In this document: positions 14,076 through 21,613 of the stretch, one piece after another
Layout of the letters: every line of letters starts with the position of its first letter
How positions within the stretch are numbered: the first letter of the stretch is position 1
Source of the DNA: a virus
Strand: one strand, 5' to 3'
DNA: 53,304 nucleotides
Virus record (IMG/VR): IMGVR_UViG_3300037606_000271
Span: 1 to 53,304 of that record
Position numbers and translations under genes: made by a program
Notes under the pieces: generated by a model
The model's database searches: none
Told to the model about the DNA's origin: nothing
What the model saw: the letters and a program-made list of their open reading frames with translations, nothing else

Positions 14076-14873
14076 ATGAATATATTTCCAGATGCAATTA
14101 ACGTTACAGAAACACAGAAAAACCCTACACAATTACTCATCATAAAGAAGCCAAAAATAGGTGGCACAAGATTAGTTTGTGATTTGGAAGATAATCACGT
14201 AATCTATTTTGATGGTAGAGCTGATTTTTACACAAGTAAAGCTAAAGTATTTAATGTAACTAGAAATTGGGAAGACTTTAATAAAGATCAAGAAAGAAAA
14301 ATCCCTTTTGATGTTTATGCAGTTAAATATATTACTGAATTAAACAAACATTGTCTAGAACATGGTCCAATTGCAAAGTACATTACTATTGATACAGTAA
14401 CGCGCTTTGAAGAAATATCTAAAAGCCTAGCTCTTGCTAATTACAAGAAAACAGCAATGGGTAAATCTTTTACAGAAGAAGACATTACCTTGCTACCAAT
14501 GGGTGCCGGGTATGGTAGACTAAGATTGGCCTTCCAAACTTTGTATGATTTGTTGAAGCCATGTTGTTCTAAATCTCTTATCTTCTTAGCTCATCCTAAA
14601 TCATCTTCAATTAACATTGATGGTAGTGAAGTAAGTGTACAAGACATTGATCTAACAGGTAAATTAAAGTTGATACTGTCAACTCAAGTAGATGCTGTTG
14701 GCACAATGCATAGAGCTAAAGGTAGAAATGTCAATGTTCTTTCTTTTAAAACGTATGATGATGATTTTGCAACTGGTGGACGATCTGAGCATTTGCAAAA
14801 CAAAGACATAGAGATTTCAGAAATACTCCCTGATGGCACGTTTGTAAGCCATTGGGATAAGATATTCATTTAA
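14076..14873 (+). CDS. Sak4-like RecA-fold ATPase with a degenerate Walker A (265 aa)
   Basis: The order of elements matches phage Sak4/AAA_24 single-strand annealing ATPases: an N-terminal P-loop region (KPKIGGTRL, 25-33), an acidic strand (VIYFDGRAD), a Walker B-like strand YITIDTVTRFEEI, a long helix, SLIFLAHPKSSSI, and a C-terminal core strand (VNVLSFKTYDDDF). Sak4 proteins promote DNA annealing and recombination. Here the P-loop lysine is replaced: G29-G30-T31 stands where GKT/GKS is expected. ATP may be held by another lysine (K25 or K27), or the protein may bind without hydrolysis. It lies between the replicative helicase and the probable ssDNA-binding protein, as is usual for this family. 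Confidence 0.72.
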   Translation: MNIFPDAINVTETQKNPTQLLIIKKPKIGGTRLVCDLEDNHVIYFDGRADFYTSKAKVFNVTRNWEDFNKDQERKIPFDVYAVKYITELNKHCLEHGPIAKYITIDTVTRFEEISKSLALANYKKTAMGKSFTEEDITLLPMGAGYGRLRLAFQTLYDLLKPCCSKSLIFLAHPKSSSINIDGSEVSVQDIDLTGKLKLILSTQVDAVGTMHRAKGRNVNVLSFKTYDDDFATGGRSEHLQNKDIEISEILPDGTFVSHWDKIFI

Positions 14874-14915
14874 GCGAATTTTAACTTTTTTATTTATATA
14901 TTATAATATTATTTT

Positions 14916-15869
14916 ATGTTTGACGATATTCAAGGCGCATTTGATCAACAGGAAAAAGAACGTTTAGAGCGTAGTAAGTCTATAACAAATTTGATGGTAG
15001 GCTCAGCAGCAGTAAAGATTTTAGCTATTCAACCCACAGAAGCTGAACTGGTTGAATTAATTGGTGAAGGAGGTAAGAAATTTGACACCAGGTATCAGAA
15101 ATCTCCAGGTCAGTATAATGATGGTAAACCTCAAAGATCTATTTCTTTTTGGATTACTGACATAAATGACAAAGTTTCTCCTGTTTTAATTTCTTTTGAT
15201 TTAGTTGATTCACAAAGAATTTCAAAAGCAGGTAACCCACAATGGTTCAATATTATGCAGGGTGACAAGTGGAATATGTTGACTACAAAATGGGGCACCA
15301 AGTTTAATGTAGGTTTTACAGAAGAGCGTAATTCTGAAAAGAATAACGCCTATGTTAATAACATTGTAGCACCTGCCAGGGTCAATGAAGAGCGTTACTA
15401 TAAATTGCTTTACAGTCTTCTTAAATGGCCCGATGCCAATACCTTCTTTGATCAAATGAAAAAAGAAAAGTTGGATTTTGACAGTGTGTTTGCTGGTGAC
15501 TTTTCAGGACTTCGTAAACTTCTTCAATACATCAATGAACCTGTAATTACTACAGTTGATGGTGAACAAGTAGAGATTCCTAATGTAAAGACATTTATGG
15601 GCATCTTTACGGTTAAGCAACGTCAAGATGGTAGACTAGTACAATCTTTTGCAAATTCTTCTGATTTGATGTTTGTAAATAACGCTGATGTATTGAGTGC
15701 ACGTGATTTAAACGGAATTAAATTAGCTCAAGAAAATCTTAAAAATAAGAGTGGTGATGACATCATGAAAGATTTTTACACTCTTGAGCCTCTTTGTGTT
15801 TATTCAGAAAAAATAACTCGAAAAACTGTTGCACCTACAGATACTGTAGATGAGTGGTTTAAAAGCTAA
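14916..15869 (+). CDS. Probable single-stranded DNA-binding protein (317 aa)
   Basis: The position between a Sak4-like ATPase and the primase, the OB-like strands in the first 130 residues (AVKILAIQP, RSISFWITDINDKVSPVLISFDLVD), and a C-terminus of TDTVDEWFKS (acidic plus aromatic, as in T7- and T4-type SSB tails) all suggest a phage ssDNA-binding protein. No Cys/His zinc cluster is present. The 42-nt gap upstream is almost pure A/T (14881-14915) and could hold a promoter for this highly needed protein. The family is not certain from sequence alone. Confidence 0.55.
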   Translation: MFDDIQGAFDQQEKERLERSKSITNLMVGSAAVKILAIQPTEAELVELIGEGGKKFDTRYQKSPGQYNDGKPQRSISFWITDINDKVSPVLISFDLVDSQRISKAGNPQWFNIMQGDKWNMLTTKWGTKFNVGFTEERNSEKNNAYVNNIVAPARVNEERYYKLLYSLLKWPDANTFFDQMKKEKLDFDSVFAGDFSGLRKLLQYINEPVITTVDGEQVEIPNVKTFMGIFTVKQRQDGRLVQSFANSSDLMFVNNADVLSARDLNGIKLAQENLKNKSGDDIMKDFYTLEPLCVYSEKITRKTVAPTDTVDEWFKS

Positions 15870-15878
15870 AGGTAACTT

Positions 15879-16820
15879 ATGTTTGAAGATAGCCACGTAG
15901 GTGGTTTATCTATACCAATTATAATTCAGGGCCAGGATAGTGTATTTAATCACTATCTTGGCTCTTTTCCTAATGAATTAGATAGATTTCATTCTCCTTT
16001 TAGATCAGACTCTAATCCAGGGTGTAGGTTTGAATATAGCAATGGAATCTGGTGGTTTATAGATAATGCTACTTATAAAAACAGATTAAGATTTAATTGT
16101 ATTCATTTTGTCCAATGTATGTTTGAAATAGGTTATCAGGAAGCAGCTAATAAGATTTCAGAAGAAGTTGTATTTTCAAAAGACATCTTTCCTGAACCTC
16201 AAATCTTTATACCTGAAATTAAGGTTAAGCTTCAGACAATGCCTTTAAATAATCATTTTACACAGTACGGTTTACCTAATGAATATCTTGAGTCACAAAC
16301 AGTAGGATCAGTAAAATACTATTATGCTAACACAAGAAAGCATAATTACTTAAAACTCAACGCTTATTACACACCTGCTTATCAGCAAATATATTGTTAC
16401 TTCATTGGTGAAAAGATAGAACTTTATTTTCCTGGAGCTGACATTAAATTTGTTAAAGAAACTTTAGGTTCTGATTATTATGGTGATAATAACGAAGAAG
16501 ATTATGTAATAGTAGTAGAAGGTAACTTAGATAGAATGGTTTTTGAATATCATTCAGGACTTAATGTAATAGGTTTACAAAACGTATATGCTTTACCTGA
16601 ATTATTTAATAAAAAGATCATAGTGCTTTTAGACCCGGATGATGCAGGGATGCAGGGTGCAGCAAGAATATTAAAGAAATATCCTGAATCAATTAATCTT
16701 ACATCTTTTTCTAATGAATACGACATTGCTGACATGTATAAATTTAATAAAGAGAAATTTAATAATTTAATAAATGAATGTCGTAAAATAGTTGACCCAT
16801 GCCAAATAAAAATGCAATAA
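15879..16820 (+). CDS. DNA primase with TOPRIM domain (313 aa)
   Basis: The N-terminal part contains HSPFRSDSNPGCRFE, the characteristic segment of CHC2-related primase N-termini although the zinc cysteines are not complete. The TOPRIM domain follows with E214 in VVEGNLDRM and D252-P-D254-D255 in LLDPDDAG, the metal-binding residues of DnaG-type primases. No helicase part is present, consistent with the separate DnaB-like gene. It should make RNA primers at the fork. It starts 9 nt after the SSB-like gene and overlaps the next gene by 22 nt. Confidence 0.85.
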   Translation: MFEDSHVGGLSIPIIIQGQDSVFNHYLGSFPNELDRFHSPFRSDSNPGCRFEYSNGIWWFIDNATYKNRLRFNCIHFVQCMFEIGYQEAANKISEEVVFSKDIFPEPQIFIPEIKVKLQTMPLNNHFTQYGLPNEYLESQTVGSVKYYYANTRKHNYLKLNAYYTPAYQQIYCYFIGEKIELYFPGADIKFVKETLGSDYYGDNNEEDYVIVVEGNLDRMVFEYHSGLNVIGLQNVYALPELFNKKIIVLLDPDDAGMQGAARILKKYPESINLTSFSNEYDIADMYKFNKEKFNNLINECRKIVDPCQIKMQ

Positions 16821-17212
16821 AAGGGCATAATCTGGAAAGAGCTGTTGTTAATGATATTAAGCCATTTTGGAAATGGGTAAAGACTAGTAGGTTAGTATCT
16901 AGATTATTAGATAATTGCAAAATAGATTTAGCATTCTTTTTTGCAAATATTCAATGTAAAGCTACAAAAATGAGACCTAATTATCAATCACTTTATGAAG
17001 ATTGTATAAAAGCAATTGATGAAAATTATTCTCCAGATGAGGCTAAGATATTAAAAGAAAAACCTTATATTGTTATTCACAAAGATACTACAAGAAGGGC
17101 AGGGAATAATAAACCTCATGTACAAACCATGACTGTTACTTATGAATTTGGTTTGGAACTATTAGAACTTTACGCAATTAAAATAAAAGAAAATGAATCA
17201 ATATACAAATAA
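16799..17212 (+). CDS. PD-(D/E)XK nuclease, probably Holliday-junction resolvase-like (137 aa)
   Basis: Small size and the pattern E13 (KGHNLERAVVND), D43 (CKIDLAFF) and Q52-C-K54 (NIQCKAT) fit archaeal Hjc/phage recombination endonuclease folds, where the acid pair and a lysine bind the catalytic metal. The usual E before the lysine is Q52 here, a substitution known in parts of this superfamily. It likely resolves branched replication or recombination intermediates. It overlaps the primase gene, suggesting coordinated expression with it. Confidence 0.6.
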   Translation: MPNKNAIKGHNLERAVVNDIKPFWKWVKTSRLVSRLLDNCKIDLAFFFANIQCKATKMRPNYQSLYEDCIKAIDENYSPDEAKILKEKPYIVIHKDTTRRAGNNKPHVQTMTVTYEFGLELLELYAIKIKENESIYK

Positions 17213-17351
17213 CCTTTTAATTGTAATATGTATTATATTACTATCGGATTACGCCATGACTCATGGAATAGATTTACCTTTTAAAGTGATAACTGTTTTA
17301 GTGATAAGTAACGCTATAGGAAATATAATTGATAAAACTATCAGAAAATGA
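17193..17351 (+). CDS. Small membrane protein (52 aa)
   Basis: ATG 17193 to TGA 17349-17351, overlapping the preceding gene by 20 nt and the next start as ATGA. The product has a clear hydrophobic segment (LLIVICIILLSDYAM, residues 8-22) and a second one (KVITVLVISNAIGNII, about 31-46), so it probably crosses the membrane twice. A holin-like role is possible by size and topology. Perfect packing between two nuclease genes supports that it is real. Confidence 0.55.
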   Translation: MNQYTNNLLIVICIILLSDYAMTHGIDLPFKVITVLVISNAIGNIIDKTIRK

Positions 17352-18292
17352 TTAGTTATTTTGATCACCCTAACATAAGTCAATCTGGTTTAAAAAGATA
17401 TGCTAATCCTAATCCAAGAAGCCTTTATAGGAGCCGTTTAAGCGAAGAATTATATTACAAAGGGAAAAGTATTCACTTTGTTAAAGGAGAGCTCTTAGAT
17501 CGTCTTATAGAGGGCTTAGAGATAGATGAGCATTACTACATTGAAGCAGAAGATTATAAACACCCAACACCAAAGGTTTTGTCTATTGCTCAAGAATGTA
17601 TTGACAATGAATTAGACATTGAAGATTTTGAAGAAATTCTTAAGATTAAGAAAAAGCAACTTTATCAACCTAGATGGCAAGAAGAAAAGAATCTGTCATG
17701 GATTAGTGATACTTTGTTGCCTGTAATCAAAACCAGAAAAGAAGCTGGTGAAAGAGTTGTACTAACTTTTAAAGAATTTAGAGATATTGCAACAATGACT
17801 AATTCAATGTTACAAGGTCAATATACTAAACCTATTCTTGAGGAATATAATGGGGAATTTCAAGTGGCTATTTACATAAAAGGTTTAAAGTGTTTGATAG
17901 ACAAACTTCAAATATGTCATAAAACTAAAGTAGTGCGAATCATAGATTTTAAAACTACTGGTGATTACATTGAAAAGTTTGTAAAAAGCATCAAGAGATT
18001 TAGGTACGATATACAAATGAGTTTTTATTGTCACATAGTTCAACTTAAATATCCAAAATATAAAGTTTTAGATCCCATATTAATTGTTGGTTCAACTAAA
18101 GAAGTAGAATGGTCAGAACCTTTTACTTTGAGCAAGAAAGTTATAAATGATGCAAAAATAGGTTGGATAGATAGATATGGTTTTAAGCACATGGGTTGGG
18201 AAGAAATGTTAACAAAGCATAATAACTATAATGGAGATATGTACAATGATAATTTAATAATTAATAAGACAAATATTATAAATGAACTTTAG
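17348..18292 (+). CDS. RecB/Cas4-like PD-(D/E)XK exonuclease (314 aa)
   Basis: The catalytic layout is visible in the second half: D185 (GLKCLIDKLQI), D200-F-K202 (RIIDFKTTG), then the helix RYDIQMSFYCHIVQLKY with the conserved Q-x3-Y of RecB-family nucleases. The N-terminal half contains HFVKGELLDRLIEG, where the family usually has its GxxxH/D helix. It probably degrades host or damaged DNA, or makes recombination ends for the Sak4-like annealer. It ends in TAG (18290-18292), the only gene seen here to do so, and overlaps the next gene by 11 nt. Confidence 0.75.
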   Translation: MISYFDHPNISQSGLKRYANPNPRSLYRSRLSEELYYKGKSIHFVKGELLDRLIEGLEIDEHYYIEAEDYKHPTPKVLSIAQECIDNELDIEDFEEILKIKKKQLYQPRWQEEKNLSWISDTLLPVIKTRKEAGERVVLTFKEFRDIATMTNSMLQGQYTKPILEEYNGEFQVAIYIKGLKCLIDKLQICHKTKVVRIIDFKTTGDYIEKFVKSIKRFRYDIQMSFYCHIVQLKYPKYKVLDPILIVGSTKEVEWSEPFTLSKKVINDAKIGWIDRYGFKHMGWEEMLTKHNNYNGDMYNDNLIINKTNIINEL

Positions 18293-18875
18293 TTATAAAG
18301 ACTTACAAACACCAATTGAAATTAGAAATGACACTACGTGGATTAACTTAACAGGAAGGTTTTTGTTACCACAGATTAAGTTATTAGATGAAACATTTAA
18401 TAACAATTATAATAAAACTAACTGGTTAGGATTTGGGTTATGTGATAGGTTATATGATAAATATAATGAATTTGACAATAAACTATTTATGCTTGCTTCT
18501 AACAAAAGTAGTCTTAAATATTGGCTTAATAATTATGAATATTATATTTATCAAGACGGAGAACTAAACAAAGTAATGATTATCATTGATTTACCAATTA
18601 ACAATAGAGATCAATTTTTTATTGGTGAATATTCTAAATTAGGCTATGAACCTAATATTATAGTAAAATTTATTAAATACAAAGGTAAAGAAAGTCTTTC
18701 ATCTTCTTGGTCAGTCATAAATAAAACAGAACAAGCCAGAGTAGCTTTTCAAGAAAAAGTTAATAAAGATTTTAACGTTAATGTAATAATTAGTGATGAA
18801 CAAGAATTTGAATACCCACCGGTCTTACCCAGAGAGATCTTTAACCTCAAAACTGAATTGGTTTTATCTCATTGA
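18282..18875 (+). CDS. Hypothetical protein (197 aa)
   Basis: Overlaps the nuclease gene by 11 nt. The product is rich in Asn, Tyr and Leu with many aromatic residues (SSLKYWLNNYEYYIYQDGE), a hydrophobic strand VMIIIDLPIN and a C-terminal region VNVIISDEQEFEYPPV. It looks like a compact alpha/beta protein, but no family or catalytic residues are recognisable. About 80 nt of its 3' end overlap the following gene. Confidence 0.55.
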   Translation: MNFSYKDLQTPIEIRNDTTWINLTGRFLLPQIKLLDETFNNNYNKTNWLGFGLCDRLYDKYNEFDNKLFMLASNKSSLKYWLNNYEYYIYQDGELNKVMIIIDLPINNRDQFFIGEYSKLGYEPNIIVKFIKYKGKESLSSSWSVINKTEQARVAFQEKVNKDFNVNVIISDEQEFEYPPVLPREIFNLKTELVLSH

Positions 18876-19158
18876 ATTTGATCATGGAACTAGAAAGTGT
18901 TTAATGCTTACTAATGAAATTGATAAAGGTTGGGAAGAAATTGGGGAATACTATGATTACATAGAAGCAATAGTCTATGATGGACCTGTTGAATGGGTTC
19001 AACATATTCAAGATGATATTGCAGAACAGTTAGATGAATACGCTATTCTTGATTATAACTCTCCTTGCTTTTTTCAAGAAAATAAAGAAAAAGTATTAAA
19101 AACATTTAAAAAATCATTAACTTTACGTAATCATGAGTGGAATACATCACCAGATTGA
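18796..19158 (+). CDS. Tandem paralogue family, copy 1 (120 aa)
   Basis: ATG 18796 is the first ATG (a GTG lies one codon before), giving an 80-nt overlap with the upstream gene; no later ATG precedes the conserved core. The core NWFYLIEFDHGTRKC...YDGPVEWVQHIQDD matches the next two genes: a starting F-x-[LV]-[IF]-E strand, a variable middle, an x-GP-x2-W helix, and a C-terminal lysine-rich helix (FKKSLTL). Function unknown; the likely fold is a small alpha/beta domain. It overlaps copy 2 by 26 nt. Confidence 0.55.
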   Translation: MNKNLNTHRSYPERSLTSKLNWFYLIEFDHGTRKCLMLTNEIDKGWEEIGEYYDYIEAIVYDGPVEWVQHIQDDIAEQLDEYAILDYNSPCFFQENKEKVLKTFKKSLTLRNHEWNTSPD

Positions 19159-19474
19159 GATTCCCTGTAAAAAGTGTTTTTATTTATTTGAATGTAACCT
19201 CAAAGATGTTGATAGACTTTTTATTACTTTTATATATGGAAACTACAAAGAACAATTAAGTACTTTAGAGTATAGAATGATTTTTCAAGTAGAATCAATA
19301 TCACCTAATAGTTGGAACGAAGACATTTTTAAAAGTCTTAGAAAAGATTTACTACCTTATGAAGTGGCCCATAAAGCTATGTTTTTTCCTATTTATAAAG
19401 AAAAGAATAAAAATGAAATTTGGTCTCATATTAGGACTAAAATACACAAACTTAATAAAGAATTTTTAGAATGA
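19133..19474 (+). CDS. Tandem paralogue family, copy 2 (113 aa)
   Basis: Overlaps copy 1 by 26 nt and copy 3 by 4 nt (ATGA). The start region KCFYLFECNLKDVDRLFITF corresponds to the first strands of copies 1 and 3. The C-terminal helix PIYKEKNKNEIWSHIRTKI aligns closely with PLYKAERFNHIWHVIKTNV in copy 3. The central GP-x2-W of the others is replaced by SPNSW. Two early cysteines (KKC and FEC) are specific to this copy. Function unknown. Confidence 0.55.
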   Translation: MSGIHHQIEIPCKKCFYLFECNLKDVDRLFITFIYGNYKEQLSTLEYRMIFQVESISPNSWNEDIFKSLRKDLLPYEVAHKAMFFPIYKEKNKNEIWSHIRTKIHKLNKEFLE

Positions 19475-19782
19475 TAAAAGATAACTGTTTCCTGGTAATT
19501 GAAGTTACGACCAGGAGACTGGTTTATTTTACTTTTATTATGACAGAAGAATATGATTTATTAATAGATACATTTGATTCTTGTGATGTAAGGGCACAAA
19601 TAATGTTTACTGGTCCACCTACATGGATTTATCATGTTTATGAAAGTATTCGTGAAATCAATGAAACATCAGAAGTAGATGTTAAAGAAGGTTTTCCTTT
19701 GTATAAAGCAGAAAGATTTAATCACATATGGCATGTAATTAAAACTAACGTAAATAAAGTAAATAAAGAATCTAATGATTGA
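19471..19782 (+). CDS. Tandem paralogue family, copy 3 (103 aa)
   Basis: Starts inside the stop of copy 2. NCFLVIEVTTRRLVYFTF and MFTGPPTWIYHVYES align with copies 1 and 2, and the C-terminal helix ends KTNVNKVNKES as copy 2 ends RTKIHKLNKEF. The three copies are diverged well below easy nucleotide matching, so the duplication is old or fast evolving. Small tandemly duplicated phage proteins are often host-interaction or anti-defence factors, which is inference here. Confidence 0.55.
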   Translation: MIKDNCFLVIEVTTRRLVYFTFIMTEEYDLLIDTFDSCDVRAQIMFTGPPTWIYHVYESIREINETSEVDVKEGFPLYKAERFNHIWHVIKTNVNKVNKESND

Positions 19783-20203
19783 TAAAAAACTACAAGATCA
19801 CATGAGTAAATCTCATGGGTTAAAATTATCTAATGATGAAATAGATATTTTATCTAATATAGTTATTGAAAAGTTGCAAAAAGAATTAGATAATAAATTT
19901 TACAGTTTTTTATCACTTGATGATGTAGTTCAAGTAGCTAAGATCATTGATAATTATGTACTAATGCTTGATAGAAAATTAATACAACGTCGTTGGTTTC
20001 GTCAAGCAGTAACGCAGCTAATTATAAGAAAATCACAAAAAGTTAGTAATCTTGTAGTTGTTGATGTAAAAGAGCCTTGTAAAGAAGTATATGGTTGGTA
20101 TCCTATTAAGTACAGTGAAGGATCAACTCAGTGGTTACTTGAAGGAGGTGAAGAAGCTTATAATAGAGCATTGGAAAAATGGAAAAAGAAGTTTTCAATT
20201 TAA
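19775..20203 (+). CDS. Hypothetical protein (142 aa)
   Basis: Overlaps copy 3 of the tandem family by 8 nt. The product is mostly helical in appearance, with a central leucine/valine-rich segment (VVQVAKIIDNYVLMLDRKL) followed by a basic patch (QRRWFRQAV) and a C-terminus carrying WYPIKYSEGSTQWLLEGGEE. No motif of a known enzyme is visible. It belongs to the same tightly packed transcript as its neighbours. Confidence 0.55.
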   Translation: MIDKKLQDHMSKSHGLKLSNDEIDILSNIVIEKLQKELDNKFYSFLSLDDVVQVAKIIDNYVLMLDRKLIQRRWFRQAVTQLIIRKSQKVSNLVVVDVKEPCKEVYGWYPIKYSEGSTQWLLEGGEEAYNRALEKWKKKFSI

Positions 20204-20215
20204 ATAATAATAAAT

Positions 20216-20398
20216 ATGACAGCTGAGCAACTAACCGAATACGCATATGAAAACTTTGAGAATCCATCTAAGGTACTTAAAGATGTAGTGCAACAAGTTA
20301 TAGACAAAAAAGGTATGATTTACAATGCTACTTTTAAAGAAGTTGTACAAATGTATTCCCAGTTACTGGAGAAATTACTAACCAAGTATAAAGAATAA
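20216..20398 (+). CDS. Small helical hypothetical protein (60 aa)
   Basis: ATG 20216 to TAA ending at 20398, sharing its last base with the next gene's ATG (TAATG). The product is acidic at the front (TAEQLTEYAYENFENPS), then amphipathic helices. No family is recognisable. Size and arrangement fit an accessory early protein. Confidence 0.5.
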   Translation: MTAEQLTEYAYENFENPSKVLKDVVQQVIDKKGMIYNATFKEVVQMYSQLLEKLLTKYKE

Positions 20399-20706
20399 TG
20401 CAAAGATTAAATTTTATAATACCTATATATAATGTTAAAGTAAAAGTAAGAGTTGGTAATATAGAAAAGATTATTGAAAAATATGATGCAAATATAGAAG
20501 CTCCTTGCGCAGCATTTCAACAATCTTATGAAGGTTTTGAGTTAATAGCTTTACCAAAAGATTATGATTCTTATTTGAGTCATGAGTGTGGTCATACTGC
20601 TTGTGCAGTAGTTAGACATTTAGGTATGAAAGTTTCTAGTAAAACAGAAGAGTTTATTTTTTATTTACAAGATTATTTAATACAATACATAAAAGAAAAC
20701 TTATGA
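20398..20706 (+). CDS. Small HExxH-motif protein, possible zinc metallopeptidase (102 aa)
   Basis: The second half reads SHECGHTACAVVRHLGMKV, with H62-E63-C-G-H66 as a HExxH zinc site on a helix, followed by E84/E85 (SKTEEF) at a distance suiting a third ligand as in gluzincins. The following YLQDYLIQYI helix resembles small phage HExxH proteins, whose role is not established. It may cut a host protein or simply use the metal site structurally. It starts in a TAATG overlap and its stop overlaps the next start. Confidence 0.6.
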   Translation: MQRLNFIIPIYNVKVKVRVGNIEKIIEKYDANIEAPCAAFQQSYEGFELIALPKDYDSYLSHECGHTACAVVRHLGMKVSSKTEEFIFYLQDYLIQYIKENL

Positions 20707-20876
20707 AATTTATAATGATTAAAAATGAAGGAGAAGGTTTTTACACTGTTGAACTTACTCACGCAACTAATTTAGATAATACAACCAAGATTTTTGAAGA
20801 TAAACCAAGTTTAGACAAGTTTATTGTGATTATGAGGAAGAAGGGCTATACTGTAGTAAATGATTCATGGGTGTAA
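20703..20876 (+). CDS. Small hypothetical protein (57 aa)
   Basis: ATG 20703 overlaps the previous stop (ATGA), ending at TAA 20874-20876. The product MKFIMIKNEGEGFYTVELTH... reads as a small beta-strand plus helix unit, with FIVIMRKKGYTVV near the end. The single-nucleotide gap to the next gene supports expression as part of the run. Function unknown. Confidence 0.5.
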   Translation: MKFIMIKNEGEGFYTVELTHATNLDNTTKIFEDKPSLDKFIVIMRKKGYTVVNDSWV

Positions 20877-20877
20877 T

Positions 20878-21024
20878 ATGGACATGATAAAAATTGAAGA
20901 AGAACTTGCTTTATACAGTATTGTTATTATAGCTAAACCTTCTAAAGAAGATTTAAATGATCTTAAAAGAGTGTTTAATGTAACACAACTCAATAATTAC
21001 CAGATACAAATAGCTTACAAATGA
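20878..21024 (+). CDS. Small hypothetical protein (48 aa)
   Basis: ATG 20878 follows the previous stop by one base and TGA 21022-21024 overlaps the next ATG. It carries a short hydrophobic strand (YSIVIIAKPS) and a charged helix (KEDLNDLKRVF). Too short for a family call; the continuous overlap pattern of four small genes here is the main support. Confidence 0.48.
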   Translation: MDMIKIEEELALYSIVIIAKPSKEDLNDLKRVFNVTQLNNYQIQIAYK

Positions 21025-21200
21025 TAATACAATATAATGGTGAAGATGTAGAAGTAACACCTGAATATAATGATGATGGAAGTATTAAAATATTTAGAAG
21101 CGAAACCAGGACTTATCATGCAGGTGCAGTAATTTACCCAGGATGTCCACAAACCAAATACGATGTATATACCAAGCATTCCAGAAAGAAAAAACTTTGA
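21021..21200 (+). CDS. Small hypothetical protein (59 aa)
   Basis: ATG 21021 overlaps the previous stop (ATGA). The product is acidic first (GEDVEVTPEYNDDG), then has TYHAGAVIYPG and a basic C-terminal end (TKHSRKKKL). It overlaps the next gene by 38 nt in another frame. No known domain. Confidence 0.48.
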   Translation: MIIQYNGEDVEVTPEYNDDGSIKIFRSETRTYHAGAVIYPGCPQTKYDVYTKHSRKKKL

Positions 21201-21525
21201 TTTTCTAGTACAAGATGAAGTAGAAGTTTTTGACCAATGCACTATAGAAGATTTAATAGAATTTGACAAAAAAGCAAACGAGCTTAATGTTGACCCAAAT
21301 CATAAAGTTAAATTTACAATTTGGTCAGAAGATGAATATAGTGAAGGCTCAGAAGCTAAAGCAGCTTTTACCTATAAAAGAAAACCTAATAGAAAAAAAA
21401 TATTGTCTTTAAAAAGCATTAGTTATAGAGAAGTTGAGCAGCATAATAAATTTGTTAAAGATCATCCAGAATTAGCTAAAGCTTTAGATAGAAAGTTAAT
21501 GGATCATTTTTCTTACGACATTTAA
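21163..21525 (+). CDS. Hypothetical protein upstream of the rIIA-like gene (120 aa)
   Basis: The start at ATG 21163 overlaps the previous small gene by 38 nt; a later start would remove a conserved-looking N-terminus (IPSIPERKNFDFLVQDEVEV). The product is acidic in the first half and strongly basic in the middle (FTYKRKPNRKKILSLKS). It is separated from the rIIA-like gene by 46 nt, which contain one arm of the start-codon hairpin. Function unknown. Confidence 0.52.
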   Translation: MYIPSIPERKNFDFLVQDEVEVFDQCTIEDLIEFDKKANELNVDPNHKVKFTIWSEDEYSEGSEAKAAFTYKRKPNRKKILSLKSISYREVEQHNKFVKDHPELAKALDRKLMDHFSYDI

Positions 21526-21537
21526 ATAAATAAAAAA

Positions 21538-21613
21538 GTCAACTTTCGTTGTCTTTAGATAAATATACAATATGATTTTTAAAGATGTTAATTCAGAGGC
21601 AACGAAAGTTGGC
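21538..21613 (+). promoter_or_regulatory. Long RNA hairpin enclosing the rIIA-like start codon
   Basis: GTCAACTTTCGTTGTCTTT (21538-21556) can pair without interruption with 21595-21613: 19 pairs, three of them G-U, including a perfect 12-bp core CAACTTTCGTTG / CAACGAAAGTTG. The 38-nt loop (21557-21594) holds the ATG at 21572. The G-U pairs keep the stem in RNA but not as a perfect DNA inverted repeat, which favours an RNA role such as translational control of the rIIA-like gene. Confidence 0.6.

Noticed and set aside
14881-14915. A promoter before the ssDNA-binding protein gene
   Set aside because: The stretch is nearly pure A/T, but I could not find a convincing spaced Bacteroidota-type TTTG / TAnnTTTG pair, so it is mentioned only as a possibility.
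18290-18292. TAG stop-codon reassignment, known in some crAss-like phages
   Set aside because: All large frames are intact with the standard bacterial code; one gene ends in TAG, and reading through it would add only one further sense codon before a TAA, so it gives no evidence for recoding.
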